NCBI RefSeq assembly: GCF_017355205.1
Contig: NZ_JADIJK010000022.1
Location: 1-64,000, forward strand
Direction: 5' to 3'
Source: Bacillus sp. SD088
Lineage (GTDB): Bacteria > Bacillota > Bacilli > Bacillales > Bacillaceae_C
DNA length: 64,000 nucleotides
Below the pieces are notes generated by a model. The model saw only the letters and a list, made by a program, of their open reading frames with translations, was not told the origin of the DNA and made no database searches. Numbering within the stretch: the first letter of the stretch is position 1; each line of letters begins with the position of its first letter. Below, in pieces: positions 37,758-45,757 of this stretch. A program made the translations under genes and the position numbers.

Positions 37758-39566
37758 ATGATGCGTTTTAAACAAATAGCAGCCGTGATGATGGGAACCT
37801 TTTTGGTATTTGGCTCACTTCCTTTTTCAGTGTTAGCGAAAGAGAATGAGGATGCCTATACAACGAAGGATGAAGCCATATACGGCAAACTGGGGGCAAA
37901 TGGAGCCCTACAGGATATGTATGTGGTCAATACATTTCATGACGCGAAGCCTGGCACCATCACAGATCATGGAGAATATACGGATGTTCAAAACTTGAGT
38001 AATTTATTGGATATCGAACAGCTGGATGATGGTAAGGTCCGTTTTCAGGTGGAAAAAGGGGATGATAATTTTTATTATCAAGGTGCCATCGATAACCGGC
38101 CACTGCCATGGAATATTGAAATCAGCTATATGCTGGATGGAAAAAAAGTGGACCCTAATGAATTGGCTGGGAAAAGTGGATCTTTAGAATTGCAGATTAA
38201 GACTTCTGGCAATGATGATGCAGACCCCGCGTTTTTCGAGAATTATATGATGCAAATCTCGCTGACGCTTGATCCAGTCAAGTTTGATCAGATTCAAGCT
38301 CCTGATGCAACCAAAGCGAAATCCGGTAAAGATACGATGCTAACCTTTACTGTTATGCCGAAAAAGGAAGAAACATTCATTGTATCTGCTGATGTGACGG
38401 ATCTTGAAATGGACCCGATTAACATATCAGCAACACCGGCTACGATTCCTTTTGATGATCCGGATTTGGGAGACATGAAAGGGAATATGACATCCTTGGC
38501 CGACGCGATTAAAAAGATTAATGACGGGGTTGGCGATTTGAAGGGTGGCATTTCGGACTTGAATGGTGGTGCCACCGAACTGAGTAATGGTTCTAGTAGT
38601 TACCTGAATGGGATCAATCAGCTGAATCGATCATCCGGTGAACTGGTCGGCGGTTCCTCGGAAATCCAAAAGGCTCTACAGCAAGTGGCAGGTGCATTGC
38701 AAAGTGCTCCAAATGAGACTCCTGACACAGGTGATCTTAAACAATTACCAGAAGGCCTTCATGCATTAGCAGGTGGCTTAAACGAAACGGCTGATGGACT
38801 TGATGAATTGCGTGCTAACTATGATAAGGCCTATAGTAGTTTAGCTGAGGCGCTATACGCGATCCCGAATGGTAACATCACAGAAGATCAAATAGAGGAA
38901 TTATTAACAAGTGATGTCGATCAGGAAGTTGTCAACCAATTATTAGAGTCTTATGAATCAGCTCAGAGAGCTAAAGGTACGTATGAGTCAGTGAAGCCCT
39001 TATTTGATGCAGTGACGGGAACATTGGATAACATTTCTGGTGCAGTACGAAAAATGGCAGACGAAGCCAACTCTACCGCATCTGCAGTGGAAAGTGGACT
39101 TAATAATATGGATGGTTTTGATGAACTAGAAAAATTGCAATCAGGCATATCAGACCTTGCATCACAGTATCAATCTTTCCATCAAGGATTAGCAGAATAC
39201 ACCAATGGCGTTAGCGATTTGGCAACCAACTATCAAGAGATTGATAAAGGTATCAAGGGACTTGGCAGTGGCACTGCTTCTCTTGAGGAAGGTGCCGGAG
39301 CTCTTCAGAACGGCACGGAAGAACTTGAAAAAGAAACCAGTGATTTGCCTAACGAAATGCAGTCCGAGATAGATAAAATGCTAGAGGAATATGATACATC
39401 TGACTTCGAGCCAATCTCGTTTGTGTCTGAAGAAAATAAAAAAGTCGATGTTGTACAATTCGCCCTGCAGACTGAATTGATTGAAATAGAAGAACCTGAA
39501 AGCATAAAAGAAACAAATTTAGAAAACAAAGGTCTTTGGGATCGGTTCTTGGATTTGTTCCGCTAA
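37758..39566 (+). CDS. YhgE/Pip-like secreted coiled-coil protein
   Basis: About 602 residues. A signal peptide (MMRFKQIAAVMMGTFLVFGS, then LPFSVLAKE) precedes an extracytoplasmic domain. The rest has many heptad-like repeats of small residues and Leu (DGVGDLKGGISDLNGGATEL, KGIKGLGSGTASLEEGAGAL) as in the YhgE/Pip family of phage-infection-protein relatives. Unlike full-length YhgE it has no clear C-terminal membrane domain. It starts 1 bp after the MMPL stop with GAGGAG in the stop region, so it is translationally coupled and probably an extracytoplasmic partner of the pump. Confidence 0.75.
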   Translation: MMRFKQIAAVMMGTFLVFGSLPFSVLAKENEDAYTTKDEAIYGKLGANGALQDMYVVNTFHDAKPGTITDHGEYTDVQNLSNLLDIEQLDDGKVRFQVEKGDDNFYYQGAIDNRPLPWNIEISYMLDGKKVDPNELAGKSGSLELQIKTSGNDDADPAFFENYMMQISLTLDPVKFDQIQAPDATKAKSGKDTMLTFTVMPKKEETFIVSADVTDLEMDPINISATPATIPFDDPDLGDMKGNMTSLADAIKKINDGVGDLKGGISDLNGGATELSNGSSSYLNGINQLNRSSGELVGGSSEIQKALQQVAGALQSAPNETPDTGDLKQLPEGLHALAGGLNETADGLDELRANYDKAYSSLAEALYAIPNGNITEDQIEELLTSDVDQEVVNQLLESYESAQRAKGTYESVKPLFDAVTGTLDNISGAVRKMADEANSTASAVESGLNNMDGFDELEKLQSGISDLASQYQSFHQGLAEYTNGVSDLATNYQEIDKGIKGLGSGTASLEEGAGALQNGTEELEKETSDLPNEMQSEIDKMLEEYDTSDFEPISFVSEENKKVDVVQFALQTELIEIEEPESIKETNLENKGLWDRFLDLFR

Positions 39567-39632
39567 AAAGTGGAAGTAACTCCATTTCCTCCTAAAACAT
39601 AGGGATGATGGCAGTTCGCAATACTTAATAAA

Positions 39633-39681
39633 GCGTGCCAGGTACTGAAACAATTTTGAATCGTTTCAGTACCTGGCATGC
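39633..39681. terminator. Long hairpin terminator / repeated palindrome
   Basis: GCGTGCCAGGTACTGAAAC (39633-39651) pairs with its complement at 39663-39681 over 19 positions (one wobble) around an 11-nt loop. It is downstream of the YhgE-like gene. The GTGCCAGGTACTGAAAC type sequence resembles palindromes that recur between genes in related genomes. Confidence 0.65.
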
Positions 39682-39752
39682 TTGTCTTTATAAGGCCCAT
39701 TATAATCCGTCTAATGAAGTTAATTGGAAAGGGATCGCGGAGCTAGCTATAT

Positions 39753-40130
39753 TTACGTATAAACCGATAATTCCTTCGTATCAATTATAAGGTTCGAAGC
39801 CTTTATAAAGTCAAATCCCAGAATACCGTCAATATCCATTCCATAATCCATATTCCCAATTTCAACTTCAAAGTTCTCTTGGCGAATGTTTCCAAAATGA
39901 ATATGATCAAAAATTTTTACATATACGTACTCGACGCCACCGACTCCTCGAATCATATCTACAATATCGTTTTTTTCAGGTTCAACCCCAATTTCCCCTA
40001 CTACATCCGCATTAAAAATAGTTCCCGCAGATCCTGTGTCTAATAAGACTTTATTAAGTTCTCTCTTATTCCCACGAAACTCTATCTCAAGACGAACAAA
40101 TGGAAGACCATACTGAATATCGATTTTCAT
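39753..40130 (-). CDS. Retropepsin-like aspartic protease
   Basis: A 125-residue protein with the single-lobe aspartic protease motif KVLLDTGSAGTIFN near residue 30 and the flap/second hydrophobic-Gly motif GILGFDFIKASNLIID near the C terminus. A dimer would form the active site as in retropepsins. No signal peptide, so probably cytoplasmic. It overlaps the upstream small gene by 4 bp, so the two form one unit. The substrate is unknown. Confidence 0.8.
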   Translation of the reverse strand: MKIDIQYGLPFVRLEIEFRGNKRELNKVLLDTGSAGTIFNADVVGEIGVEPEKNDIVDMIRGVGGVEYVYVKIFDHIHFGNIRQENFEVEIGNMDYGMDIDGILGFDFIKASNLIIDTKELSVYT

Positions 40131-40384
40131 CTTAAACTCCTAATCCCTGCATATCTCTCACGTGCAACTAGGTTAGGGCGTGATGTATGAAAAAAGCAAT
40201 ATTCTCGATAAGGTTTTTCTTTTCGTAATTCATCATAACGCCGCATAGCCTCACTTGACTTTTCAAATCGATCAATAACTACTATTTCTTCAATATATCT
40301 TTTCCCTTCTTTTGAGTGCGCCTTCATGACTTCTAATACAACCCATTCATTTGGAAATCGTTTTTGTACTTCTAGCCAACGCAT
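40127..40384 (-). CDS. Conserved small partner of the retropepsin-like protein
   Basis: 85 residues: begins MRWLEVQKRFPNEWVVLEV and ends with the basic motif TSRPNLVARERYAGIRSL. I recall similar proteins paired with a retropepsin-like gene in cyanobacteria and Firmicutes, but no function. GGAGGGATGAG ribosome site immediately upstream. Coupled to the protease by ATGA overlap; could be its substrate, chaperone or inhibitor. Confidence 0.7.
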   Translation of the reverse strand: MRWLEVQKRFPNEWVVLEVMKAHSKEGKRYIEEIVVIDRFEKSSEAMRRYDELRKEKPYREYCFFHTSRPNLVARERYAGIRSLR

Positions 40385-40605
40385 CTCATCCCTCCGTTCA
40401 GGTATGTTTGTCTACATTATACCACAGAAATTGAAGGCATTTTTTATAGTACGGGGGTGGACAATATGCCTATCAACCAGGAGAAGATTTGCTTAGTGAC
40501 CTCAGTCATAGCAAACAGTAATATTCAAACCCAAAAAAGGCTGTCGATGCCTTAGCGAGGAACCACTATGGCGGAGGTGTTAGAATATGATCAAAGAGCC
40601 TTGAT

Positions 40606-40630
40606 CCCGCTGCCTTTTTAAATCAGCGGG
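40606..40630. terminator. Hairpin in the 40.4-40.7 kb intergenic region
   Basis: CCCGCTG and CAGCGGG pair around a T-rich loop. It lies in a roughly 300-bp gap between the retropepsin pair and the CDF gene (40385-40691) where I see no convincing gene; it probably ends the CDF transcript. Confidence 0.5.
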
Positions 40631-40691
40631 TTCTATTTGTGCAGACTCTGAGGAGTGATTTTGAATGGTTTCAGAATCTAACACAGATTCT

Positions 40692-41561
40692 TTAATTCGG
40701 CTCCATATGAACATGGACATCGTAAACCCCGTATTTCTCAATCATGACATTTTCTACACGGCTCGCTATATCATGGGCCTCATGAATATTTAAATTCTCA
40801 TTCACCAGAATCGCAACATCGATGACTTCATTATTTCCATAATTTCTGCCCTTGATTTCCTGGATTCCCTTTACGCCATCGACCTTAACGATGACGTCGT
40901 GATAAAGTTGAATTTTATCTTCATCAAATCCATCGGAAAGCTCATGAGACGCTCCTTTAAAGATATCCCAAGCGGTTTTACAAATTAATAGCCCCACAAT
41001 AATGGCTGTTACTGTATCAAGCCACGCCATATTGAATTGAGAACCGAAGATACCAATTGCGATCCCTATACTTACCCATGCATCGGAAAGATTGTCCTTT
41101 GCTGCTGCCATAACCGCTTTGCTATTAATTTTATTCGCTAATTTTTTATTGTAACGATAAATAAAATACATGGCTAATGCTGAAAAGACTCCTACATATC
41201 CTGCCAACATATCTGGTGCGACCTTTTCCTCTTGAAACATGGAGGTGATGGCATCCCGCAATACTTGTATGCCAACAGCTAACATAATAAAAGAAGCAAT
41301 CATCGAGGAAATCGATTCACTTTTCCAATGACCATACCGATGATCCTGATCAGGTGGTCTTCTCGATAACTTGAGCCCAATGAGGACGGCAATAGAGGCA
41401 ATAATATCGGTAGTATTATTTAAACCATCTGCTTTTAAAGCAGTGGAGTCACTCATATAGCCAAAAACTAATTTTAAGATGGAAAGGCAGATATAAGCCA
41501 TGATGCTAACAATGGCTCCTCTTTCGCCTAATTTAAGATTTTTGTACTTTTGCTCATCCAT
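40692..41561 (-). CDS. Cation diffusion facilitator (metal exporter)
   Basis: About 289 residues. Six TM segments; the metal site is suggested by DSTALKADGLNNTTD in TM2 (where His is often replaced) and AAAKDNLSDAWVSIG in TM5, with the loop PDQDHRYGHWKSESI between TM2 and TM3. The C-terminal cytoplasmic domain ends YDVHVHMEPN. Likely exports Mn, Zn or Fe. The N-x-x-x-D pattern in both TM2 and TM5 is reminiscent of Mn-type CDF proteins. Start at ATG 41561 after GGGAGGG. Confidence 0.88.
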   Translation of the reverse strand: MDEQKYKNLKLGERGAIVSIMAYICLSILKLVFGYMSDSTALKADGLNNTTDIIASIAVLIGLKLSRRPPDQDHRYGHWKSESISSMIASFIMLAVGIQVLRDAITSMFQEEKVAPDMLAGYVGVFSALAMYFIYRYNKKLANKINSKAVMAAAKDNLSDAWVSIGIAIGIFGSQFNMAWLDTVTAIIVGLLICKTAWDIFKGASHELSDGFDEDKIQLYHDVIVKVDGVKGIQEIKGRNYGNNEVIDVAILVNENLNIHEAHDIASRVENVMIEKYGVYDVHVHMEPN

Positions 41562-41746
41562 CTTCGTCCCTCCCTCACCAAGCACTTGTATCCATCATAC
41601 TGAATGAACTATGAGTGGGTCTATAGAAACCTTTTTACCTGACTCTATGTTAATGAGCAAAAGGCAAGTATGTTGCATCAAGGAAAAATCCCCTATATCA
41701 CAATAAAGTTACCAAAAGGATTGCTTATCTTTTGTTCACTTTCTAT

Positions 41747-41858
41747 TTATCCACAACCTGAATAGAGTTACCCACAGGAGGACATTTCATTTATTACACA
41801 CAGGTTACGAACAAGTTATGCACAATAGTTATCCACATATGCACAGATCCTATCCACA
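41747..41858 (+). other. DnaA-box cluster
   Basis: Perfect TTATCCACA at 41747-41755 and 41829-41837, with one-mismatch forms TTACCCACA (41768), TTATGCACA (41816) and CTATCCACA (41850), all in the same orientation. Another perfect box is at 42238-42246, inside htrA near its stop codon, and TTATCCCCA at 42159. In B. subtilis a DnaA-box cluster is known near the rlmH homologue yydA (yycS-yydA region, as I recall); this may be the counterpart, acting on DnaA availability rather than as an origin. Confidence 0.75.
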
Positions 41859-41874
41859 TTTCGTGATTAGAATA

Positions 41875-42036
41875 TTAGTTCCCCACAAGATATGCTGCTA
41901 CGTTTCGACAATATTCACAGGCTGTTGATAAATCTCCCTCTGTTTGTAGCTTGTCCATAATCGGTGCTGTTTCCCATTCATCAACAATCACATCTAAAGC
42001 TAATTCCACATGCCTTTCACAGCAATTCACCTTCAT
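41875..42036 (-). CDS. CxxH/CxxC small protein (BA_5709-like)
   Basis: A 53-residue ORF found by reading the minus strand between htrA and the DnaA-box cluster. It begins MKVNCCERHVELALDVIVDE, with the CxxH pair near the N terminus, and has TACEYCRNVAAYLVGN with the CxxC pair at the C terminus. The four ligands suggest a single bound zinc. Proteins of this type typically sit beside rlmH/htrA in Bacillaceae. AAGGATAGG ribosome site seven bases upstream. Function unknown. Confidence 0.85.
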   Translation of the reverse strand: MKVNCCERHVELALDVIVDEWETAPIMDKLQTEGDLSTACEYCRNVAAYLVGN

Positions 42037-42247
42037 AAACGCCTATCCTTCTTGCTTTTACCACAACTTGCATTTTCTTACTTTTTGATTAGAATCTTTT
42101 TTTCATGCTTTACTTTTTGTATTTTAAACGCTTTTTTCGACAAAGTCACAGATCTAGGTTATCCCCAAGTGAGTATACTCAATCTTTTTTCTCACGAAAA
42201 AAAACGGGAAAGTATTCTTCACCTCCCCGTTTTACAGTTATCCACAT

Positions 42248-43456
42248 TTACATTCGCGATTCATCTGTTAATTTAAGAGTGGCTTCGCTCAATTCACCAC
42301 CTCTGTAATATTTCACCTCCATAGAATCTCCGACACTTTTCTGATTATAAAGGTGCTTTCGTAATTGAAGAATATCATCTACTTTTTCTCCATCAAGTTC
42401 AACAATAACGTCCAATTCTTTTAGACCTGCACTTTGTGCTGGAGAATTCGGTACAACTGATTCAATCATCACGCCTTCTTGAACGTCTTTAGGCAATTTT
42501 AATGTCTGCTCTTGATGATAAGCCGCCACTTCATTGACATTCCGTAATGTAACTCCCATTGAAGGACGTTTTACTTCGCCAAATTTCTCTAAATCCTCAA
42601 TCACTGGGATCACATAGTTGATCGGGATGGAGAATCCAATTCCTTCTACAGCACTTTCAGCAATTTTCATGGAGTTAATGCCAACCACTTGGCCACCAAT
42701 ATTCACTAAAGCTCCTCCACTATTTCCTGGGTTAATCGCTGCATCCGTTTGAATAACCTCTGCCTGCCAATCAGGAATTCCATCCTGGTTAATATCAACC
42801 GGGACCGTTCGATTCACACCTGATATGATTCCTTGAGTAACTGATCCGGAGAATTGCAATCCAAGTGGATTTCCAATTGCAAGAACGGGCTCGCCAATCT
42901 TCAAAGCATCTGAATCACCGAATTCGGAAATCATTTCATCAGGAATATCTTTGGAGTCAACTTCTACAACGGCAAGGTCTGTCCAAACATCGCTTCCTCT
43001 TAATTCTGCTGGAAACTTTGTCCCATCTTCCAGCGTGACCTCTAATTGAGAAGCTCCTTCCACCACATGATGGTTCGTAACAATATAGACAGTGTCATCC
43101 GCTTTTTTATACATGACACCTGAACCGACTCCAGCTTCTTGGCCTTGGCCCTCAGTTCCAGACCAAAAACTAGAGGTTTGAATGTTCGTAATCCCGACAA
43201 CCGCTTTCGCCGTTTTATCGACTGCAGATGTAACATCTGTTGTTACATCAAGGGAAACATTTTTTGACGGAGCATTTCCCTGATTACTTTGTCCGGATTC
43301 TACTTGCGCATGATCATTTGTATTACTCGTAACAGCAGGATAAATCAAAACCACTAATAGTGCACCAATAATGCCACCAACCAAGCCGATGAAAAAGCTT
43401 GATCCCTTCCCCCTTTTTCGATCTCGGTTTGTGCTGTGATCATCATAATACCCCAC
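42248..43456 (-). CDS. htrA: HtrA-like membrane-anchored serine protease (YyxA type)
   Basis: About 402 residues: short cytoplasmic N terminus, one TM anchor (FFIGLVGGIIGALLVVLIYP), a trypsin-like domain with His in TNHHVVEG, Asp in WTDLAVVEVD and Ser in NPGNSGGALV, then a C-terminal PDZ domain (VPNSPAQSAGLKELDVIVEL). It handles misfolded proteins outside the membrane. GTG start (MGYYDDHS) chosen, nine bases after AAAGGA. It follows walJ but is cut off from it by a terminator and hairpin element, so it has its own promoter. Confidence 0.93.
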   Translation of the reverse strand: MGYYDDHSTNRDRKRGKGSSFFIGLVGGIIGALLVVLIYPAVTSNTNDHAQVESGQSNQGNAPSKNVSLDVTTDVTSAVDKTAKAVVGITNIQTSSFWSGTEGQGQEAGVGSGVMYKKADDTVYIVTNHHVVEGASQLEVTLEDGTKFPAELRGSDVWTDLAVVEVDSKDIPDEMISEFGDSDALKIGEPVLAIGNPLGLQFSGSVTQGIISGVNRTVPVDINQDGIPDWQAEVIQTDAAINPGNSGGALVNIGGQVVGINSMKIAESAVEGIGFSIPINYVIPVIEDLEKFGEVKRPSMGVTLRNVNEVAAYHQEQTLKLPKDVQEGVMIESVVPNSPAQSAGLKELDVIVELDGEKVDDILQLRKHLYNQKSVGDSMEVKYYRGGELSEATLKLTDESRM

Positions 43457-43624
43457 ACACACCATTCCTTTCTATAAACTCTTCCATTTAGTTTGGCTTT
43501 TCTTTCTTATATTATAATCTAAAAGCGAAACTTTCAAAAAGGAATCGTCTCCGTTATGCTCGTTACCCTTTTTTGTTCTAACAATATCGGTGTCCCAGCT
43601 CAATCTATACTGTGAATTTTTAAA

Positions 43625-43660
43625 AAAGCCTTCCTATCTCGTTTAGGATAGAAAAGCTTT
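43625..43660 (-). terminator. Terminator upstream of htrA
   Basis: AAAGCCTTCCTATC pairs with GATAG...AAGCTTT; a T run follows on the minus strand. It would stop transcription arriving from 43.7-44 kb before htrA. Confidence 0.65.
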
Positions 43661-43674
43661 ATGTAAATTCCTGA

Positions 43675-43854
43675 TTACTCACGGGAAAAATCGCTTGGCA
43701 GTGCTTCTTGATAATTTCCATACACATCAACTGACTCCATAATCTGATCATCGATATAATGAAACCCCTCTATTACGCTTACTTTACTTTTTACATGCCG
43801 CACGTTAGCAAATATAATTCCGTTATTTGCCGTTAGACCCGATTTATTCGCCAT
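43675..43854 (-). CDS. Possible small ORF, unknown
   Basis: A 59-residue frame ending VDVYGNYQEALPSDFSRE, followed by a terminator at 43625-43660. The C-terminal half looks protein-like, while the first ~15 codons lie in the repeat array and no good ribosome site precedes the ATG. It may be the 3' remnant of an older gene. Confidence 0.3.
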   Translation of the reverse strand: MANKSGLTANNGIIFANVRHVKSKVSVIEGFHYIDDQIMESVDVYGNYQEALPSDFSRE

Positions 43855-43924
43855 ACTCTCTGTTTATTAGCCATCGGTATGATGTTATTCGTCGTTAGAA
43901 CACTTTTATTCGCCGTGACCATTT
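43818..43924. repeat. Degenerate repeats of the form TTATTCGCCGTTAGAAC
   Basis: Related units are seen at about 43822 (GTTATTTGCCGTTAGACC), 43844 (TTTATTCGCCATAC), 43862 (TTTATTAGCCATC), 43887 (GTTATTCGTCGTTAGAAC) and 43907 (TTTATTCGCCGTGACC). Spacing is about 20-25 bp. Function unknown. Confidence 0.6.
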
Positions 43925-43937
43925 TTTCCTCGCCACA

Positions 43938-44066
43938 AGAAAAGCGTAAGGCGCCTTGCTCAGCCCCGACAAGCAAATGTTCTGAGACAAGAAAAGTCCG
44001 GTTTTGACTTTTATTGGCTCAGGTTATTTGACCTCGAGGGGCTAGGCGCTGGAGCTAGATCAAAAC
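43938..44066. repeat. Intergenic hairpin element, copy 1
   Basis: Starts AAAAGCGTAAGGCGCC and ends GGCGCTGGAGCTAG. Inside, ACAAGCAAATGTTCTGAG...AAAGTC pairs imperfectly with GACTTTT...CTCAGGTTATTTGACCTCG and GCCCC with GGGGC, giving a long stem. Two related copies occur at 60143-60362 and 61700-61886. Confidence 0.75.
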
Positions 44067-44103
44067 ACTAGCCAAAATTTTATACTTTCTTATCTTTTTA
44101 AAA

Positions 44104-44142
44104 AAGTCCCCGCTAGTCGCAGATCGACTTGCGGGGTACTTT
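44104..44142 (-). terminator. Terminator of the wal operon
   Basis: AAGTCCCCGC..AGTCG pairs with CGACT.GCGGGGTACTT immediately after the walJ stop, followed by T residues on the minus strand. A strong stem. Confidence 0.85.
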
Positions 44143-44144
44143 CA

Positions 44145-44939
44145 CTAAACAGCTGTTAAACTTGTAGGCTTACTTGGGTCGGTATCAAATAATTTAAATT
44201 GGCTGCCAACAGGCATGTCCTTTTCTTCCAATGTTTGTTGAACACTCATCCTTGCTAGGTCCTTCATATTATTGTCCAAGCTTAGATGGGCTAAATAAAT
44301 CGCCTTCGTGCGGTCGCCAATGCAATCGCACATCGCCAGTGCAGCATCTTCGTTGGAAACATGCCCGACATCACTCAAAATTCTCCGTTTGATATTCCAA
44401 GGATATCTTCCCATTCGTAACATCTGGACATCATGATTGCTTTCAAATACATACATGTCCGCGTTCTCAATCGTCCCTTTCATTCGATCACTCACATAGC
44501 CTGTATCGGTAATGAGAACAAGTTTTTTCTCTCCTAGATGAAAGCTATAGAACATCGGCTCTACCGCGTCATGGGAGACACCAAAGGATTCAATCTGTAA
44601 TGCACCGAAGCTTTTCACTGTTTCCATTTCAAAATTGAATTTTTGATCGGTCGAAATCGTCCCTAATTGGCGCTCCATTGCATTCCATGTCTTTTCATTC
44701 GCATAGATTGGTAACTTATATTTACGTGCCATAATTCCGACCCCTTTTATATGATCGGAATGCTCATGTGTGACAAGGATCGCATCCAAATTGGCTGGGT
44801 CTCGTCCAATTTGCTGAAATAATTTATCCATTTGCTTTCCGCTTAATCCCGCATCTACCAGAATGGAATGGTCCTCTGTTTCTATATAAGTAGCATTTCC
44901 GGTACTCCCACTTGCCAGTACACTAAACTGCATTGACAT
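44145..44939 (-). CDS. walJ: WalJ (YycJ) metallo-beta-lactamase-fold hydrolase
   Basis: About 264 residues. Starts [19 protein letters not shown] and has the MBL metal motif [13 protein letters not shown] (residues ~58-70), later ITDTGYVSD and LAHLSLDNN. Exonuclease-like MBL protein linked to coordination of cell division with wall synthesis in the WalRK regulon context. ATG 44939 chosen (GGAG eight bases upstream); a GTG at 44948 overlaps the walI stop. Last gene of the operon, ended by a terminator. Confidence 0.93.
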   Translation of the reverse strand: MSMQFSVLASGSTGNATYIETEDHSILVDAGLSGKQMDKLFQQIGRDPANLDAILVTHEHSDHIKGVGIMARKYKLPIYANEKTWNAMERQLGTISTDQKFNFEMETVKSFGALQIESFGVSHDAVEPMFYSFHLGEKKLVLITDTGYVSDRMKGTIENADMYVFESNHDVQMLRMGRYPWNIKRRILSDVGHVSNEDAALAMCDCIGDRTKAIYLAHLSLDNNMKDLARMSVQQTLEEKDMPVGSQFKLFDTDPSKPTSLTAV

Positions 44940-44944
44940 TCCCT

Positions 44945-45757
44945 TCACTCCAATAACGTTTTCTCCTTGTCCGGCTTCCCTTGTATTACATTTCCCTCAT
45001 ACGCATTGACAAGCATGTCCATTCGTTCACCATCTTTTTCTACAATCACATGCCAAGTCGGTGTTAACACCTGTGTTGCTTCCATATTTACGAGTGTATA
45101 ATAGCCGAGCTTTACCTTCCCGACGATTTTACTATCGGTTAAAGCCCCCCGATGATAAAGAGCTTCTATGGCTCGGATTGGTGCAAGCACTTCATCTTCT
45201 TCATCATTGATCGGTTCAATCGGATCTAGCATCGTTTGATCATAAGAAACAACGGCTCCATCATCATTAAGGTGGAAAGTTAATTGGGCACTCTGATTCA
45301 TAAAGATAAATTTATCTTCTTCCGCCTCTTGAAAATAGATAATCGAATCATCCTCTTCATCATAACCCCAAAAAGCATATTGCTCCCCATTGACAACATT
45401 CTCTTGCACAAACTCATTTAAAGCTTCAGGGTCCTCAAAGCTTTCTAGTAAAAACGGCTTTGCTAACTGACTATGAATGGCCGTGCCATCATTCAATTGA
45501 ATCTCCTGATCCTTCAAGTCCTTGAACATTTCTTTTGTGAAAGTCTTCGTGTTCGCACTTAAATAATGATCCATTACCGTTTCTTCTGATAGCTCGTCAT
45601 ATTCGACTCCATCCGCTTTCAAATTTTCTGCTAAAGTAGCTGTAGTATTTGTGCTCACTTCATATTGCTCTCTTTTGACCTGCAATTGTGTCAGAAGAAA
45701 CACATCTAAGACGAGAAAAGCAATGATAAAGATGGCTTTAATTTTCCCCCAATCCAT
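44945..45757 (-). CDS. walI: WalI (YycI) regulator of WalK
   Basis: A 270-residue protein: one N-terminal TM anchor ([20 protein letters not shown]) and an extracytoplasmic domain with two-lobed YycI-like fold. It forms a ternary complex with WalH and WalK in the membrane to set kinase activity. Adjoins walH with no gap. Confidence 0.93.
   Translation of the reverse strand: MDWGKIKAIFIIAFLVLDVFLLTQLQVKREQYEVSTNTTATLAENLKADGVEYDELSEETVMDHYLSANTKTFTKEMFKDLKDQEIQLNDGTAIHSQLAKPFLLESFEDPEALNEFVQENVVNGEQYAFWGYDEEDDSIIYFQEAEEDKFIFMNQSAQLTFHLNDDGAVVSYDQTMLDPIEPINDEEDEVLAPIRAIEALYHRGALTDSKIVGKVKLGYYTLVNMEATQVLTPTWHVIVEKDGERMDMLVNAYEGNVIQGKPDKEKTLLE

Noticed and set aside
39753-40384. Retropepsin pair as a toxin-antitoxin module
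   Set aside because: Neither protein resembles a known toxin or antitoxin, and only the overlap suggests it.
41747-42246. DnaA-box cluster as the chromosome origin
   Set aside because: No dnaA, dnaN or rpmH gene and no clear AT-rich unwinding region adjoin it; the gene context places the true oriC further right.
42010-42308. Plus-strand frames over the htrA 3' end
   Set aside because: They run through the CxxH gene start, the htrA end and a DnaA box; low-complexity Phe/Leu-rich translation typical of a shadow frame.
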